Shown: positions 1 to 7,794 of the stretch, piece by piece
How positions within the stretch are numbered: position 1 is the stretch's first letter
Layout of the letters: each line of letters starts with the position of its first letter
Source of the DNA: Acidobacteriota bacterium
GTDB lineage: Bacteria > Acidobacteriota > UBA6911
Direction: 5' to 3'
Assembly: GCA_017860135.1 (NCBI GenBank)
Contig: JAFNAG010000028.1
Location: 1 to 41,484 of the forward strand
Length of the DNA stretch: 41,484 bases
The notes under the pieces: generated by a model
Databases searched by the model: none
Told to the model about the DNA's origin: nothing
The model's input: the letters and a program-made list of their open reading frames with translations, nothing else
Position numbers and translations under genes: made by a program

Positions 1-35
1 TAATATCAGTCGATTTTTTGAAGAGGAGGCTTCCG

Positions 36-1160
36 ATGAGACTGGACAAGTTCGAGATGGAGCGCCTGCAGTCCACGTGGGAGAACCGGGTCACATTCAA
101 TCTCTCGGAGAGCAGCGTTCACCCGATGTCGGTGCGGGAACTGATTCCGGATCCTGCCTTCCTGGGGCAACTCCTCGATGCGCCGTTGCATTACAACCAA
201 AGCAATGGCACGGACGAGCTGCGCGCCACCATTGCCGCACTCTATCCGGGCGCCACTTTGGAGCATGTCGAGGTGACGAATGGAGGCAGCGAGGCCAATT
301 TCGTCTCCATATACGCCACGCTCGAACCCGGGGATGAAGTGGTGATGATCCTCCCCAGTTATCAGCAGGTCTGGGGGCTCATCAACAGCTTCGGCATGAA
401 AGTGAAGCCGGTCCATCTCCATGAGGAGCGGCTCTGGGCGCCGGACCTCGCGGAGATCGAGGCCGCAGTCACACCGCAGACACGCATGATCATCCTGTGC
501 AATCCCAACAATCCCACCGGCGCCATCCTGACTCCGGCGGAGATGGAAGCCATTGTAAACATCGCGGCCAGGAGCGGCGCCTGGATCCTCTCGGACGAGA
601 TCTACCAGGGGTCGGAGCGGGACGGGCGGATGACGCCGACCTTCTGGGGCAAGTACGACCGCGTGATCGTCACCAACGGCCTGTCGAAAGCGTACGGGCT
701 GCCGGGCCTGCGCATCGGCTGGATCGTCGCTCCCAAGGAGCACATCGCAAAAACATGGTCCTATCACGACTACACAACCATCGCCCCGGGCACGCTCAGC
801 GACGCTCTGGCCCGGATTGCCCTGTCCCCGGAAGGCCGGGCGCGGTGTCTCGAACGCACCCGGGACATCTGCCGTGCGAACTTCCCTCTGTTCCGCTCGT
901 GGATGGAGAGCCAGGGATCGCTGTTCCGGATGGTCGAGCCCAGGGCCGGCGCCATCGCATATGTGCGCTACGATCTTCCGGCCAATTCCACCATGATCGT
1001 GCAGCGCCTGCTCCGGGAGAAGAGCGTTCTGGTCGTGCCGGGCGACCACTTCGGAATGGACTGCTATCTGAGGATCGGCTATGGACCTCCGCCGGACTAC
1101 CTTCAGAAGGGGCTCGAGCGCGTGCGCGAAGTGATTGAGGACCTGAAAAATACCCGTTGA
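36..1160 (+). CDS. PLP-dependent aminotransferase, class I/II fold
   Basis: This is a fold-type I PLP aminotransferase of 374 residues, close to the usual family size. The cofactor site is visible: NPNNPTG at about residues 156-162, the Asp of SDEIY near 187 and the Schiff-base Lys in TNGLSKAYG near 218. An Arg follows in LRIGW near 226, and a C-terminal YLRIGYG supplies the usual substrate-carboxylate Arg. I chose ATG 36 because AGGAGG lies at 24-29; an in-frame TTG at 18 has no ribosome site. Homoserine dehydrogenase follows 46 bases downstream on the same strand, so the pair is probably co-transcribed and may act in aspartate-family or related amino-acid metabolism. The substrate cannot be read from sequence. 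The family assignment is secure and the pathway is inference. The promoter lies outside the window or in its first bases. Confidence 0.93.
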   Translation: MRLDKFEMERLQSTWENRVTFNLSESSVHPMSVRELIPDPAFLGQLLDAPLHYNQSNGTDELRATIAALYPGATLEHVEVTNGGSEANFVSIYATLEPGDEVVMILPSYQQVWGLINSFGMKVKPVHLHEERLWAPDLAEIEAAVTPQTRMIILCNPNNPTGAILTPAEMEAIVNIAARSGAWILSDEIYQGSERDGRMTPTFWGKYDRVIVTNGLSKAYGLPGLRIGWIVAPKEHIAKTWSYHDYTTIAPGTLSDALARIALSPEGRARCLERTRDICRANFPLFRSWMESQGSLFRMVEPRAGAIAYVRYDLPANSTMIVQRLLREKSVLVVPGDHFGMDCYLRIGYGPPPDYLQKGLERVREVIEDLKNTR

Positions 1161-1206
1161 CGGCTCCAAAGGAACGGGGGGTGAATCGGCCGGGGGAGGA
1201 CGTGGG

Positions 1207-2250
1207 ATGACTGAGGATCTGCAGCAGATCAATCTTGCGCTGCTCGGTTTCGGGTCCGTGGGACGCGCGTTTGCGCGCCTGCTGCTCCTCCGTCGGGACT
1301 GGATGCATCGCGAGTTCGGGCTGGACTGGAAAATCACCGGCATCGCCACCCAGAACCACAGCATGGCGATCGACCACAACGGGCTTCCCACAATGAGGAT
1401 CCTGCGTGCCGGCAAACGGGACTTCAGCCTCGACCGCTTTCATCAAGGCCCCGCCTGCTCGTCGAACACGGATTTTATCCGCCAGTGCGGCGCGGATGTT
1501 CTCTTCGAAACCAGCGTGTTCGATCCCAGCGGCGAGCCCGCAGCCACTTATATCCGGGAAGCACTTCGGGCGGGCCTGCACGTAGTCACTGCCAACAAAG
1601 GCCCGGTTGCCGTCCACTTCCGATCGCTCACCCGGTTGGCGCGCCAGCGCGGCGTGCAGTTCCTGTATGAAGGGACGGTCATGGACGGCGCCCCCGTATT
1701 CAACCTTGTTCGCCAGACCCTTCCTTCAACCCGCATCCGCTCGCTCCACGGTATTCTCAACAGCACCACCAACTACATCCTCACGCAGATGGAACAGGGG
1801 GCCACTTTCGAGGCGGCACTGCGCTACGTGCAGAAGCAGGGGATCGCCGAAGCCAATCCGGCCTTCGATATCGACGGGTGGGACGCGGCTGCGAAAATAT
1901 CGATCCTTATCCAGGCTCTGATGGGAGGGACGGCGAAGCCGGAGGATATCAAGCGCGAAGGGATCTCGGAAAACACCGGCAGGCTCGTCCGCGCCGCCGT
2001 GCGCCGGGACCGTCGCATCCGCCTGGTCGCCCGGGCGTACCGGAAAGGCAGAAAGGTCATCGGCAAGATCGGCCCCGAAGAACTGGAGATCTTCGATCCT
2101 CTGGCCGCAATCCGGGGGCTCAGCAATATTCTGATCCTGAACACGGACACCATGCGCGAACTGGCCATCATAGAAAACAACCCGACCGTCGAGCAGACCG
2201 CATTCGCCCTCTTCTCCGACCTGGTCGCCCTCCTTCGCCGCCCGCAGTAA
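1207..2250 (+). CDS. hom: Homoserine dehydrogenase, short form without ACT domain
   Basis: The product reduces aspartate semialdehyde to homoserine with NAD(P)H, the branch point towards threonine and methionine. The N-terminus is a Rossmann fold (LLGFGSVGRAF, residues about 12-22). TANKGPVA follows in the middle. The catalytic domain carries GILNSTTNYIL and then EANPAFDIDGWDAAAK, the family signature with its catalytic Asp and Lys. At 347 residues it ends soon after the catalytic domain and lacks the C-terminal ACT domain of many bacterial enzymes, so threonine feedback through ACT is not expected. ATG 1207 is preceded by GGGGGAGGA. The gene lies 46 bases after an aminotransferase gene, probably in the same transcript. 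No thrB or thrC is nearby. Confidence 0.93.
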   Translation: MTEDLQQINLALLGFGSVGRAFARLLLLRRDWMHREFGLDWKITGIATQNHSMAIDHNGLPTMRILRAGKRDFSLDRFHQGPACSSNTDFIRQCGADVLFETSVFDPSGEPAATYIREALRAGLHVVTANKGPVAVHFRSLTRLARQRGVQFLYEGTVMDGAPVFNLVRQTLPSTRIRSLHGILNSTTNYILTQMEQGATFEAALRYVQKQGIAEANPAFDIDGWDAAAKISILIQALMGGTAKPEDIKREGISENTGRLVRAAVRRDRRIRLVARAYRKGRKVIGKIGPEELEIFDPLAAIRGLSNILILNTDTMRELAIIENNPTVEQTAFALFSDLVALLRRPQ

Positions 2251-2630
2251 CAGGAACCGGAAAAAGCAGCCACAGATTACTCAGATTACATAGCGCGGCC
2301 GATGGCCGCAACCAGGCTAAGCGACCACTCCTGGAAATGGCCCAATCGGAATCGGTATCGGTATCGCTATCGGGATCGATTTCGGCATGATCGCACTGCC
2401 GGCATCAATACTGTGGCGTCCGATAATGCACAATTTTCGATTGCGACTGCGATGCCGATGCCGACCACGTTTTTCCATGGTGCTGAAAAGTCCTTTCCTT
2501 TTTGGCAAGGACCTTCAGGTGAGTAGTACAGAATTCACGGAGTGTTGAATCGGGGAGAGCCCTCGCGCTTCCCTGCTTCCTCCCCCTCTACCTCCAAATC
2601 CCCCATTCCAAATTCCGGATTCCGCATTCA
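2251..2630. other. Intergenic region holding repeat copy A and a half-site of the CACAGATT family
   Basis: No gene is seen in these 380 bases between two convergent genes. From the left they hold a single unpaired stretch of the CACAGATT/ACTCAGATTA type (2271-2290), repeat copy A (2292-2524), and a pyrimidine-rich stretch with iterated CAAATCCC/CATTCC-like words (2590-2637). No typical hairpin with a T-run was found to end the hom transcript. Confidence 0.7.
2292..2524 (+). repeat. Dispersed hexamer-hairpin repeat, copy A
   Basis: The order is: a small palindrome GCGGCCGATGGCCGC (about 2294-2309); a conserved flank with CGACCACTCCTGGAAATG; a first arm of seven in-phase hexamers of type NATCGN (2344-2385); a loop of 51 bases with CTGCCGGCATCAATA; a second arm of five hexamers in the complementary sense, NCGATN type (2437-2466); and a right flank with GGTGCTGAAAAGTCC and TTTTTGGCAAGGA. 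The two arms can pair, so the unit can fold into a long hairpin. Copy B at 13644-13880 matches it closely outside the arms and lies in the opposite orientation. The function is unknown. Confidence 0.85.
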
Positions 2631-3365
2631 TCAAATTCCCCACGCCCCGCTGAGATGGATATTTGTGCCGTTAATATAGCGGGCTTCTTCCGACAGGAGG
2701 TAGCAGACGGCACTCACCGCATCCATGGGGCTGCCGGCGTAGCCGGCAGGGATGTTCTTCTTCAGCTGCGCAAACTCTTCCTGCGGGGCGCCGCCGGACT
2801 CGATGAAGCCCGGGGAGATGGAGTTGACCGTGATGCCGTGCGGCGCCAGGATCTTCGACAGCGACCGCGTCAGGATGAGAACGCCCACCTTGGCGATGTA
2901 GTGAGCGGTGATGAAAGGCTGGCCGACCAGTTGGTCCGCCTTGGCAATGCTGAAGTTGACGATTCTTCCCCACTTCCGGGTGATCATGCCGTGGGCCGCG
3001 GCGCGGCTGAGATAAAAGACAGAATGGAGGTTGTCGCCGAACATTGCGTGCCACCCTTCGACGCTTTCTTCGAGCAGCGGCTTGCGGTGATAGGAACCTG
3101 CGCAGTTGATCAGCGAGTCGATGCGCCCGAATTCCTCTTCGGTGCGCAGGACCAGGTTCGACGCGGACGCCGGATCGGACAAATCGGCGTGCACGGTCAG
3201 GATGCGTCCCTCTGCAGCGCCGATTTCGGCGGCCAGAGACCTGGCCTGTTCCTCGCTGGTCCTGTAAGAGGCTGCGATTGCCCAGCCTTTTGCTGCAAGG
3301 GCGACGGCCAGGGCACGGCCGATGCCCCGAGCACCCCCTGTAATGAGCGCAACCCGTTGTTCCAT
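2631..3365 (-). CDS. SDR family oxidoreductase (FabG-like) with displaced active-site Tyr
   Basis: This is a classical-size short-chain dehydrogenase/reductase of 244 residues. The cofactor loop TGGARGIG is at 9-16, NCAG at 87-90, the structural Asn in DNLHS at 112 and a candidate catalytic Ser in NFSI at 139. The C-terminal half has GITVNSISPGF. The active-site motif is odd: HYIAK at 155-159 gives Tyr and Lys three residues apart, whereas SDR enzymes have Y-x3-K. If Lys159 is the catalytic lysine, His155 occupies the Tyr position. I took ATG 3365, because GGAGGG lies about ten bases upstream on that strand; an in-frame start at 3419 has no such site. The gene is convergent with hom. The substrate is unknown. 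A reductase with a shifted Tyr, or a non-catalytic relative, are both possible. Confidence 0.9.
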   Translation of the reverse strand: MEQRVALITGGARGIGRALAVALAAKGWAIAASYRTSEEQARSLAAEIGAAEGRILTVHADLSDPASASNLVLRTEEEFGRIDSLINCAGSYHRKPLLEESVEGWHAMFGDNLHSVFYLSRAAAHGMITRKWGRIVNFSIAKADQLVGQPFITAHYIAKVGVLILTRSLSKILAPHGITVNSISPGFIESGGAPQEEFAQLKKNIPAGYAGSPMDAVSAVCYLLSEEARYINGTNIHLSGAWGI

Positions 3366-3507
3366 ATCGGTCTCCCTCCGGCTTGGTGAGCCATTCCATG
3401 GTATCAGGGATGTATCCAACTGCGTTTACAAATTTCACAGGTATGCCCGGGAAAATCTGAGATAATGGGCATTCTTGCGACTTGCAGATTGAAGAAGGGA
3501 GGGTCAC

Positions 3508-4416
3508 GTGCGTGCATTCCTGTTGTTCTTGTCCCGCCAGGAATCATTCAAGAATTTCATGCTCAGATTCCGCATGTTCCGCAACACCGCCTGGCGCTTT
3601 GTGGCCGGCGAGCGGGTGGAAGACGCAATCCGGGCCGCACGGGAATTGCGGCAGCAGGGGATCCGGGCGACGATGGATCTCCTCGGCGAAAACACGCGTT
3701 CCGAGGAGGATGCGCAGCGCACCACCGGCGAAATCGTGAGTTTGCTCGACCGCACTCACGCGGAGAATGTCGACTGCAACGTGTCCGTGAAGTTGACTCA
3801 GCTCGGTCTGGATCTGGGAACGGAGCTCTGTTTCCAGAACCTGGCTCGCATCGTGCGCCACTCCGCGGGACTGGGGGGCTTCATCCGCGTCGACATGGAG
3901 GACAGCAGCTACACGGATCGCACTCTGGACATCGTGCAGCGCGTCCACCGCGAAACACCCAACGTGGGCACTGTCATTCAGTCCTACCTCTATCGAAGTG
4001 AGAAGGATGTGCAGAACCTGATCGCTCACCGGATCGGGATCCGCCTCTGCAAGGGCGCCTACCTGGAGCCGGCAACCGTCGCTTTCAAGAAGAAGCGCGA
4101 TACGGACGCAAATTACCTTGCGCTGACGAAACGAATGCTGCAGAGCGGCCTGTATCACGGCATCGCGACCCACGACGAGCCCATGATCGACGCAATCAAA
4201 CAGTTTGCCGGAGAGAGAAATATTGCAAAGGACAGCTTCGAGTTTCAAATGCTGTTCGGGATCCGGCGCGACCTGCAGCAGCAGCTGGGGAAGGAAGGGT
4301 ACAGGGTCCGCGTGTATATTCCCTACGGAACCCGTTGGTACCCTTACTTCATGCGCCGCCTGGCAGAACGTCCGGCCAACATCGTGTTTATCTTGCGAAA
4401 TCTCGTAAAAAAGTAG
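3508..4416 (+). CDS. Proline dehydrogenase, monofunctional
   Basis: This FAD enzyme oxidises L-proline to pyrroline-5-carboxylate, the first step of proline catabolism, usually at the inner membrane face. The 302-residue length matches monofunctional bacterial enzymes rather than the long PutA fusion. Family motifs are present: DLLGE near residue 58, RVDMEDS near 132, RLCKGAYLEP near 185, ATHDE near 222, and the C-terminal YIPYGTRWYPYFMRRLAERP with its substrate-binding Arg residues. The start is GTG 3508, preceded by GAAGGGAGGG. No pyrroline-5-carboxylate dehydrogenase gene lies in the window, so the second step must be encoded elsewhere. A thioredoxin gene begins 13 bases after the stop and is likely co-transcribed. 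Confidence 0.93.
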   Translation: MRAFLLFLSRQESFKNFMLRFRMFRNTAWRFVAGERVEDAIRAARELRQQGIRATMDLLGENTRSEEDAQRTTGEIVSLLDRTHAENVDCNVSVKLTQLGLDLGTELCFQNLARIVRHSAGLGGFIRVDMEDSSYTDRTLDIVQRVHRETPNVGTVIQSYLYRSEKDVQNLIAHRIGIRLCKGAYLEPATVAFKKKRDTDANYLALTKRMLQSGLYHGIATHDEPMIDAIKQFAGERNIAKDSFEFQMLFGIRRDLQQQLGKEGYRVRVYIPYGTRWYPYFMRRLAERPANIVFILRNLVKK

Positions 4417-4429
4417 GTGGTGGACCGAA

Positions 4430-4858
4430 GTGGAAGATAAGGTGGCTGTTTGTCCTGCTTGTGGCGCCAGGAACCGGCTGAGCGGTTCTTCCGCGATCCG
4501 GGTGCCGGTTTGCGGAAAATGCGGGTCCCGTCTGCCCTGGCTGACAACGGCCGGCGAGGCGACTTTCGCAGAAGAGATCAAAGCTCCGGTGCCTGTCCTG
4601 GTCGACTTCTGGGCTGAATGGTGCGGGCCGTGCAGGATGGTCGGCCCGGTGCTCGAGGAACTCTCGCGAGATCTCGCCGGGAGGCTCAAGGTCGTCAAGG
4701 TGAATGTGGATCAGAATCCGGCCGTAGCGCAGCGCTTCCGGGTAATGAGCATTCCCACAATGATTCTGTTCCGGGATGGCCGGCAGGTTGACACGATGGT
4801 CGGCGCCTTGCCCAAAGGAGCGCTGCTGGACCGCCTGCAGCCGTATCTGCCCGCCTGA
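4430..4858 (+). CDS. trxC: Thioredoxin with N-terminal zinc ribbon (TrxC type)
   Basis: This is a disulfide reductase of the thioredoxin-2 class, 142 residues. Two CxxC pairs, CPAC at 8-11 and CGKC at 28-31, form the N-terminal zinc ribbon characteristic of TrxC. The thioredoxin fold follows, with the redox motif WCGPC at 64-68 and the cis-Pro in SIPT. The start is GTG 4430 with a purine-rich AGGTGG upstream. It begins 13 bases after proline dehydrogenase and is probably translated from the same mRNA. In other bacteria TrxC serves in oxidative-stress defence; a specific link to proline oxidation, which can leak peroxide, is only a thought. A hairpin with a T-run follows the stop. Confidence 0.93.
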   Translation: MEDKVAVCPACGARNRLSGSSAIRVPVCGKCGSRLPWLTTAGEATFAEEIKAPVPVLVDFWAEWCGPCRMVGPVLEELSRDLAGRLKVVKVNVDQNPAVAQRFRVMSIPTMILFRDGRQVDTMVGALPKGALLDRLQPYLPA

Positions 4859-4865
4859 ATGGAAG

Positions 4866-4946
4866 GCGGCCACGAATTCCACCGGTTTCACGAATTTGAT
4901 CTTCCGGAAGCGTTCGTGAAATTCGTGAAATTGGTGGCGGCTTTTT
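4866..4946 (+). terminator. Iterated CACGAATT hairpin with T-run, possible terminator
   Basis: An imperfect inverted repeat has a left arm of GCCACGAATTCCACCGG and TTCACGAATTT, and a right arm of CGTGAAATTCGTG and AAATTGGTGGC. It is followed by CTTTTT at 4941-4946. It lies between the stop of trxC (+) and the stop of the convergent ATPase gene (-), where a terminator is expected. It also belongs to the CACGAATT palindromic family seen at 29.9 and 32.1 kb. Confidence 0.6.
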
Positions 4947-4962
4947 AACTTCCCGGCAAATA

Positions 4963-7794
4963 TCACAGGGAGATCAGGTGGGCGCCGTGCTCCAGGGCGC
5001 GGGCGCGCACATCGTCCCGGCATGTAAATAGGATCATTTGGCGCCGGGCGGCCTCCTGCTCCAGGATGCGGAACGCGGCATTCATTCGTTCGGAATCATA
5101 GGCCACAAAGGGCTCATCGAGCAGGCACGGGCAAGGTTCCTGACTGTTGCCCAGCATGTCCAGGATGGCGAAGCGCATGGTGAAATAGAGCTGGTCCTGG
5201 GCGCCGCGGCTCAAGTTCTCCGCAGACCGCAGCTCCGCGGTTTCCTTCTCGCGGACCTGGACCCGGAAGTCAGGATCTACCTTCACTTCCTCGTACCGTT
5301 CGGGGCAGATCTGCAGGAACCGGTCTTCGACAGCCCGGTTGAGCTGGGGAGCGCACACTTCCTGTTGCAGCCGCGCCAGGCTGCGAATCGAATCCAGGGC
5401 AAGCGCGAGCGCTTTCCGGTTGAGAGTCAGCTCCTGCACCTCCTGTTCCGCCAGGTTGAGATCCTCCTCGATTTCGGAGGGCGTGCGATAGTTGTGGAAC
5501 GCCTGCAGGATCCTCTCGGACACGCCGGCATGCTGTTCCCTCTTCTGCGCCAGCAGGGCTGTAACGCGCTTTTCTTCCTGTTCGGTTTCCTCGACGGTCG
5601 GCAGGTACGGCAGGCAGGAGAGCTTTCCGGGCTTTTCGTCTTCGACGGCATTTTCCTCCGCATTCCCGCCCCGGAGGCGCTGCAGCTCGCTGAGCCTGGA
5701 TTTCCACTGGTCGAGCGTCAGAGCGCCCCTCAGGCGCTCAAACTCGCGCGTGCGGGATGCCGCTTTGGAGCGGAGGTCCAGCAACCGGAGGCTTTTTTGG
5801 CAGGCCGACCGGAAAGCTTCCACGGAATCCGCGCCGCCTTCTGCCAGGATCTCGCGGATCCTGGCATTGATCTGGCCCACCTGTGCGGCGACATTCTCCT
5901 CGTCCGCCTGCAGCGCTTTCACATCGCGGGTCTGGCGTTTATGGGCGGCGGAGGTTTCTGCGTAGCGCCGCATATTGGCCCGCAGGGTGTCGACCGGGGT
6001 TTTCACGTTGCCGGGCGCGCATTGCAATCCCGCCCGGTTCAGGCATTCCTTGAGGCGGGCATACACCTCGTCGGCGCTGATTTGAAGGCGGTCCCGCTGC
6101 TGCTCCGCCTCCCGGATGCGGGGGGCAAGATCTTCGAGCCTCTGCCGGTTCCATTCGGCCTGCCTGGCGGCGTCAAGGAACTCCTCTGCGGTAGGAAAGC
6201 CCGAGTCCGCCACTGCCTTTTGAAAGTCGCCCTGGGCGGCCTGCCCCTGGTCGTGCAGCCGCCGCAATCCGGCCTCGAGAGCTTCGCAGGACTGCATTGC
6301 CTGGGCTGCGGCCCCCCTGGACCTGGATGCTGCCAGGAGGAGGGTCAGGCCCAGGGCGCCCGCGCCGCCGGCGATTGCGACCCAGAGTGCGGGAGGGAGG
6401 CCGGCGACGGCAATCCCGGCAGCTACTGCAGCCAGGGCAACGCCCAGGGCTGCGGCCGCCAGGCCCATCCGCCGGCGAGCCTTGCCGGCGATGCGCGCAT
6501 GTTCCGCTCCTGCTTGCGCCGCCCTGTCGGCCAGGACCATGCTCTGCTGGGAAGCGGTCCGTTCCTCTTCCGCCGCCTGGCGGGCTTTCCGTTCCCAATC
6601 GATCCCGGAGTCACGAACGACCGGGCTCAGGTCATCCATCCATCGCATGAGCCCGGCGGCCTCGTCAAGCTGGTGGTTCAGGCTGCGAAGAACTTCGTCC
6701 CTTTGCCTCGACAGGCTGAGATAATTCACGAACCACTCGGTGATTTGCTCCGGTTCAGCGCCTTCCTGCACGGCGCCGTAAGCAGCCAGTTTCCCGAGTT
6801 CCAGGCCGAGCTGGTCATGCCGCAGCTGTGCCTCCTTTTTCTGGCTGCGGATTTCTTCCAGCCTGCGTTCCGCATGCTCGAGGCCTGCCGCCAGCCGGTT
6901 GAGATCTTCGAGCCGGTGGCGGGGAAAGTCCGGGTTTGCGCCCAGCGCACCCACCTCCTGATCCATGCCGCGAAGGTCTTCGTCGATTTCCTCGAGAGTG
7001 CGGACTCGAAGACGGGCCTCGCGCCAGCGGGCGTCGATCACGCCGCGGCTTGCAGCCAGGCGGTCCCGTTCCAGGCCATCGATCACACCGGCCAGCAGGA
7101 TCTTCTCCTGGATCCATGCCTGGCACTGCTGCCGCTGCGCGTCGAGCTCCTCCTTCTCCTGCCGCAGCTCCTGCAGCCGGTCGAGCGCCTGGCGCAAGGG
7201 GCGCGTCGGAGCCCTCTCCGATCCGATCGCTTCCAGCGCCTCCTCCAGCTTGACGAGGCTGAGGCGCACGGAGAGCTTCTCGTCGCCGGACTGGGCAAGG
7301 TTGGCAATGCGGTCGCGCAGCGTCTCGCGGTGCCGCAGCATCGCCGTCTCATCTTCCCGTATCACCGCGACGGACTCGAAGAGCTCCTTGGACAAGGCCA
7401 GGTGGGATGCTGCGAAAACAACATCTCCGTTGCGCTGCGCCTGGTACTCGCGCGTGATGTCCTCGCCGCCCACGGTGCGGATCTCGACCTTGCTGTCGTC
7501 CCTGCCGAACATGCGGTGGATTTCCAGTTCGCGGCCGTTCGCCAGCTCACACCAGAGAGTGCCACCGTAGTCAGCCGCGCGCCAGGGTTTGAACGCCTCG
7601 ACCCAGGCGTCCAGGCGGCGCTGGGTCTTGATGTCGGGCCGCAGCTGGCCGTAGAGCAGCGCAACCACGAAGCGCTGGAGCGTGGATTTCCCTGCTTCGT
7701 TGGCGGCGCAAACGATGTTGAGGCCGCGAGCGAAGGAGACCGGCAGATTTACCAGCCGGCCGAAGCCGAGAATGTGGCAGCGGAGCAGGTTCAC
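4963..7794 (-). CDS. SbcC/Rad50/YhaN-like coiled-coil ATPase with central membrane segments
   Basis: This is an SMC-like ABC ATPase of 943 residues. The Walker A motif is NEAGKST near residues 32-38. Long Glu/Arg/Gln-rich coiled coils follow. The ABC signature is LSRGAQDQL near 860 and the Walker B motif is CLLDEP near 886. In the middle (about 440-490) are two strongly hydrophobic Ala/Leu/Val stretches, LAAAALGVALAAVAAG and ALWVAIAGGAGALGLTL, which look like a membrane hairpin at the coil apex as in YhaN of Bacillus. The start is GTG 7794: it overlaps the stop of the phosphoesterase gene by four bases (GTGA), and the protein then begins VNLLRCHILGFG, as expected for this family. It should work with the upstream nuclease as an ATP-driven end-processing or DNA-repair complex, perhaps membrane-tethered. 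The upstream in-frame extension is shadow sequence. Confidence 0.92.
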   Translation of the reverse strand: MNLLRCHILGFGRLVNLPVSFARGLNIVCAANEAGKSTLQRFVVALLYGQLRPDIKTQRRLDAWVEAFKPWRAADYGGTLWCELANGRELEIHRMFGRDDSKVEIRTVGGEDITREYQAQRNGDVVFAASHLALSKELFESVAVIREDETAMLRHRETLRDRIANLAQSGDEKLSVRLSLVKLEEALEAIGSERAPTRPLRQALDRLQELRQEKEELDAQRQQCQAWIQEKILLAGVIDGLERDRLAASRGVIDARWREARLRVRTLEEIDEDLRGMDQEVGALGANPDFPRHRLEDLNRLAAGLEHAERRLEEIRSQKKEAQLRHDQLGLELGKLAAYGAVQEGAEPEQITEWFVNYLSLSRQRDEVLRSLNHQLDEAAGLMRWMDDLSPVVRDSGIDWERKARQAAEEERTASQQSMVLADRAAQAGAEHARIAGKARRRMGLAAAALGVALAAVAAGIAVAGLPPALWVAIAGGAGALGLTLLLAASRSRGAAAQAMQSCEALEAGLRRLHDQGQAAQGDFQKAVADSGFPTAEEFLDAARQAEWNRQRLEDLAPRIREAEQQRDRLQISADEVYARLKECLNRAGLQCAPGNVKTPVDTLRANMRRYAETSAAHKRQTRDVKALQADEENVAAQVGQINARIREILAEGGADSVEAFRSACQKSLRLLDLRSKAASRTREFERLRGALTLDQWKSRLSELQRLRGGNAEENAVEDEKPGKLSCLPYLPTVEETEQEEKRVTALLAQKREQHAGVSERILQAFHNYRTPSEIEEDLNLAEQEVQELTLNRKALALALDSIRSLARLQQEVCAPQLNRAVEDRFLQICPERYEEVKVDPDFRVQVREKETAELRSAENLSRGAQDQLYFTMRFAILDMLGNSQEPCPCLLDEPFVAYDSERMNAAFRILEQEAARRQMILFTCRDDVRARALEHGAHLISL

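Noticed and set aside
2344-2466. Hexamer arms considered as a plain microsatellite
   Set aside because: The two arms are complementary, separated by a conserved loop and flanked by conserved words in three copies, so this is an organised element.
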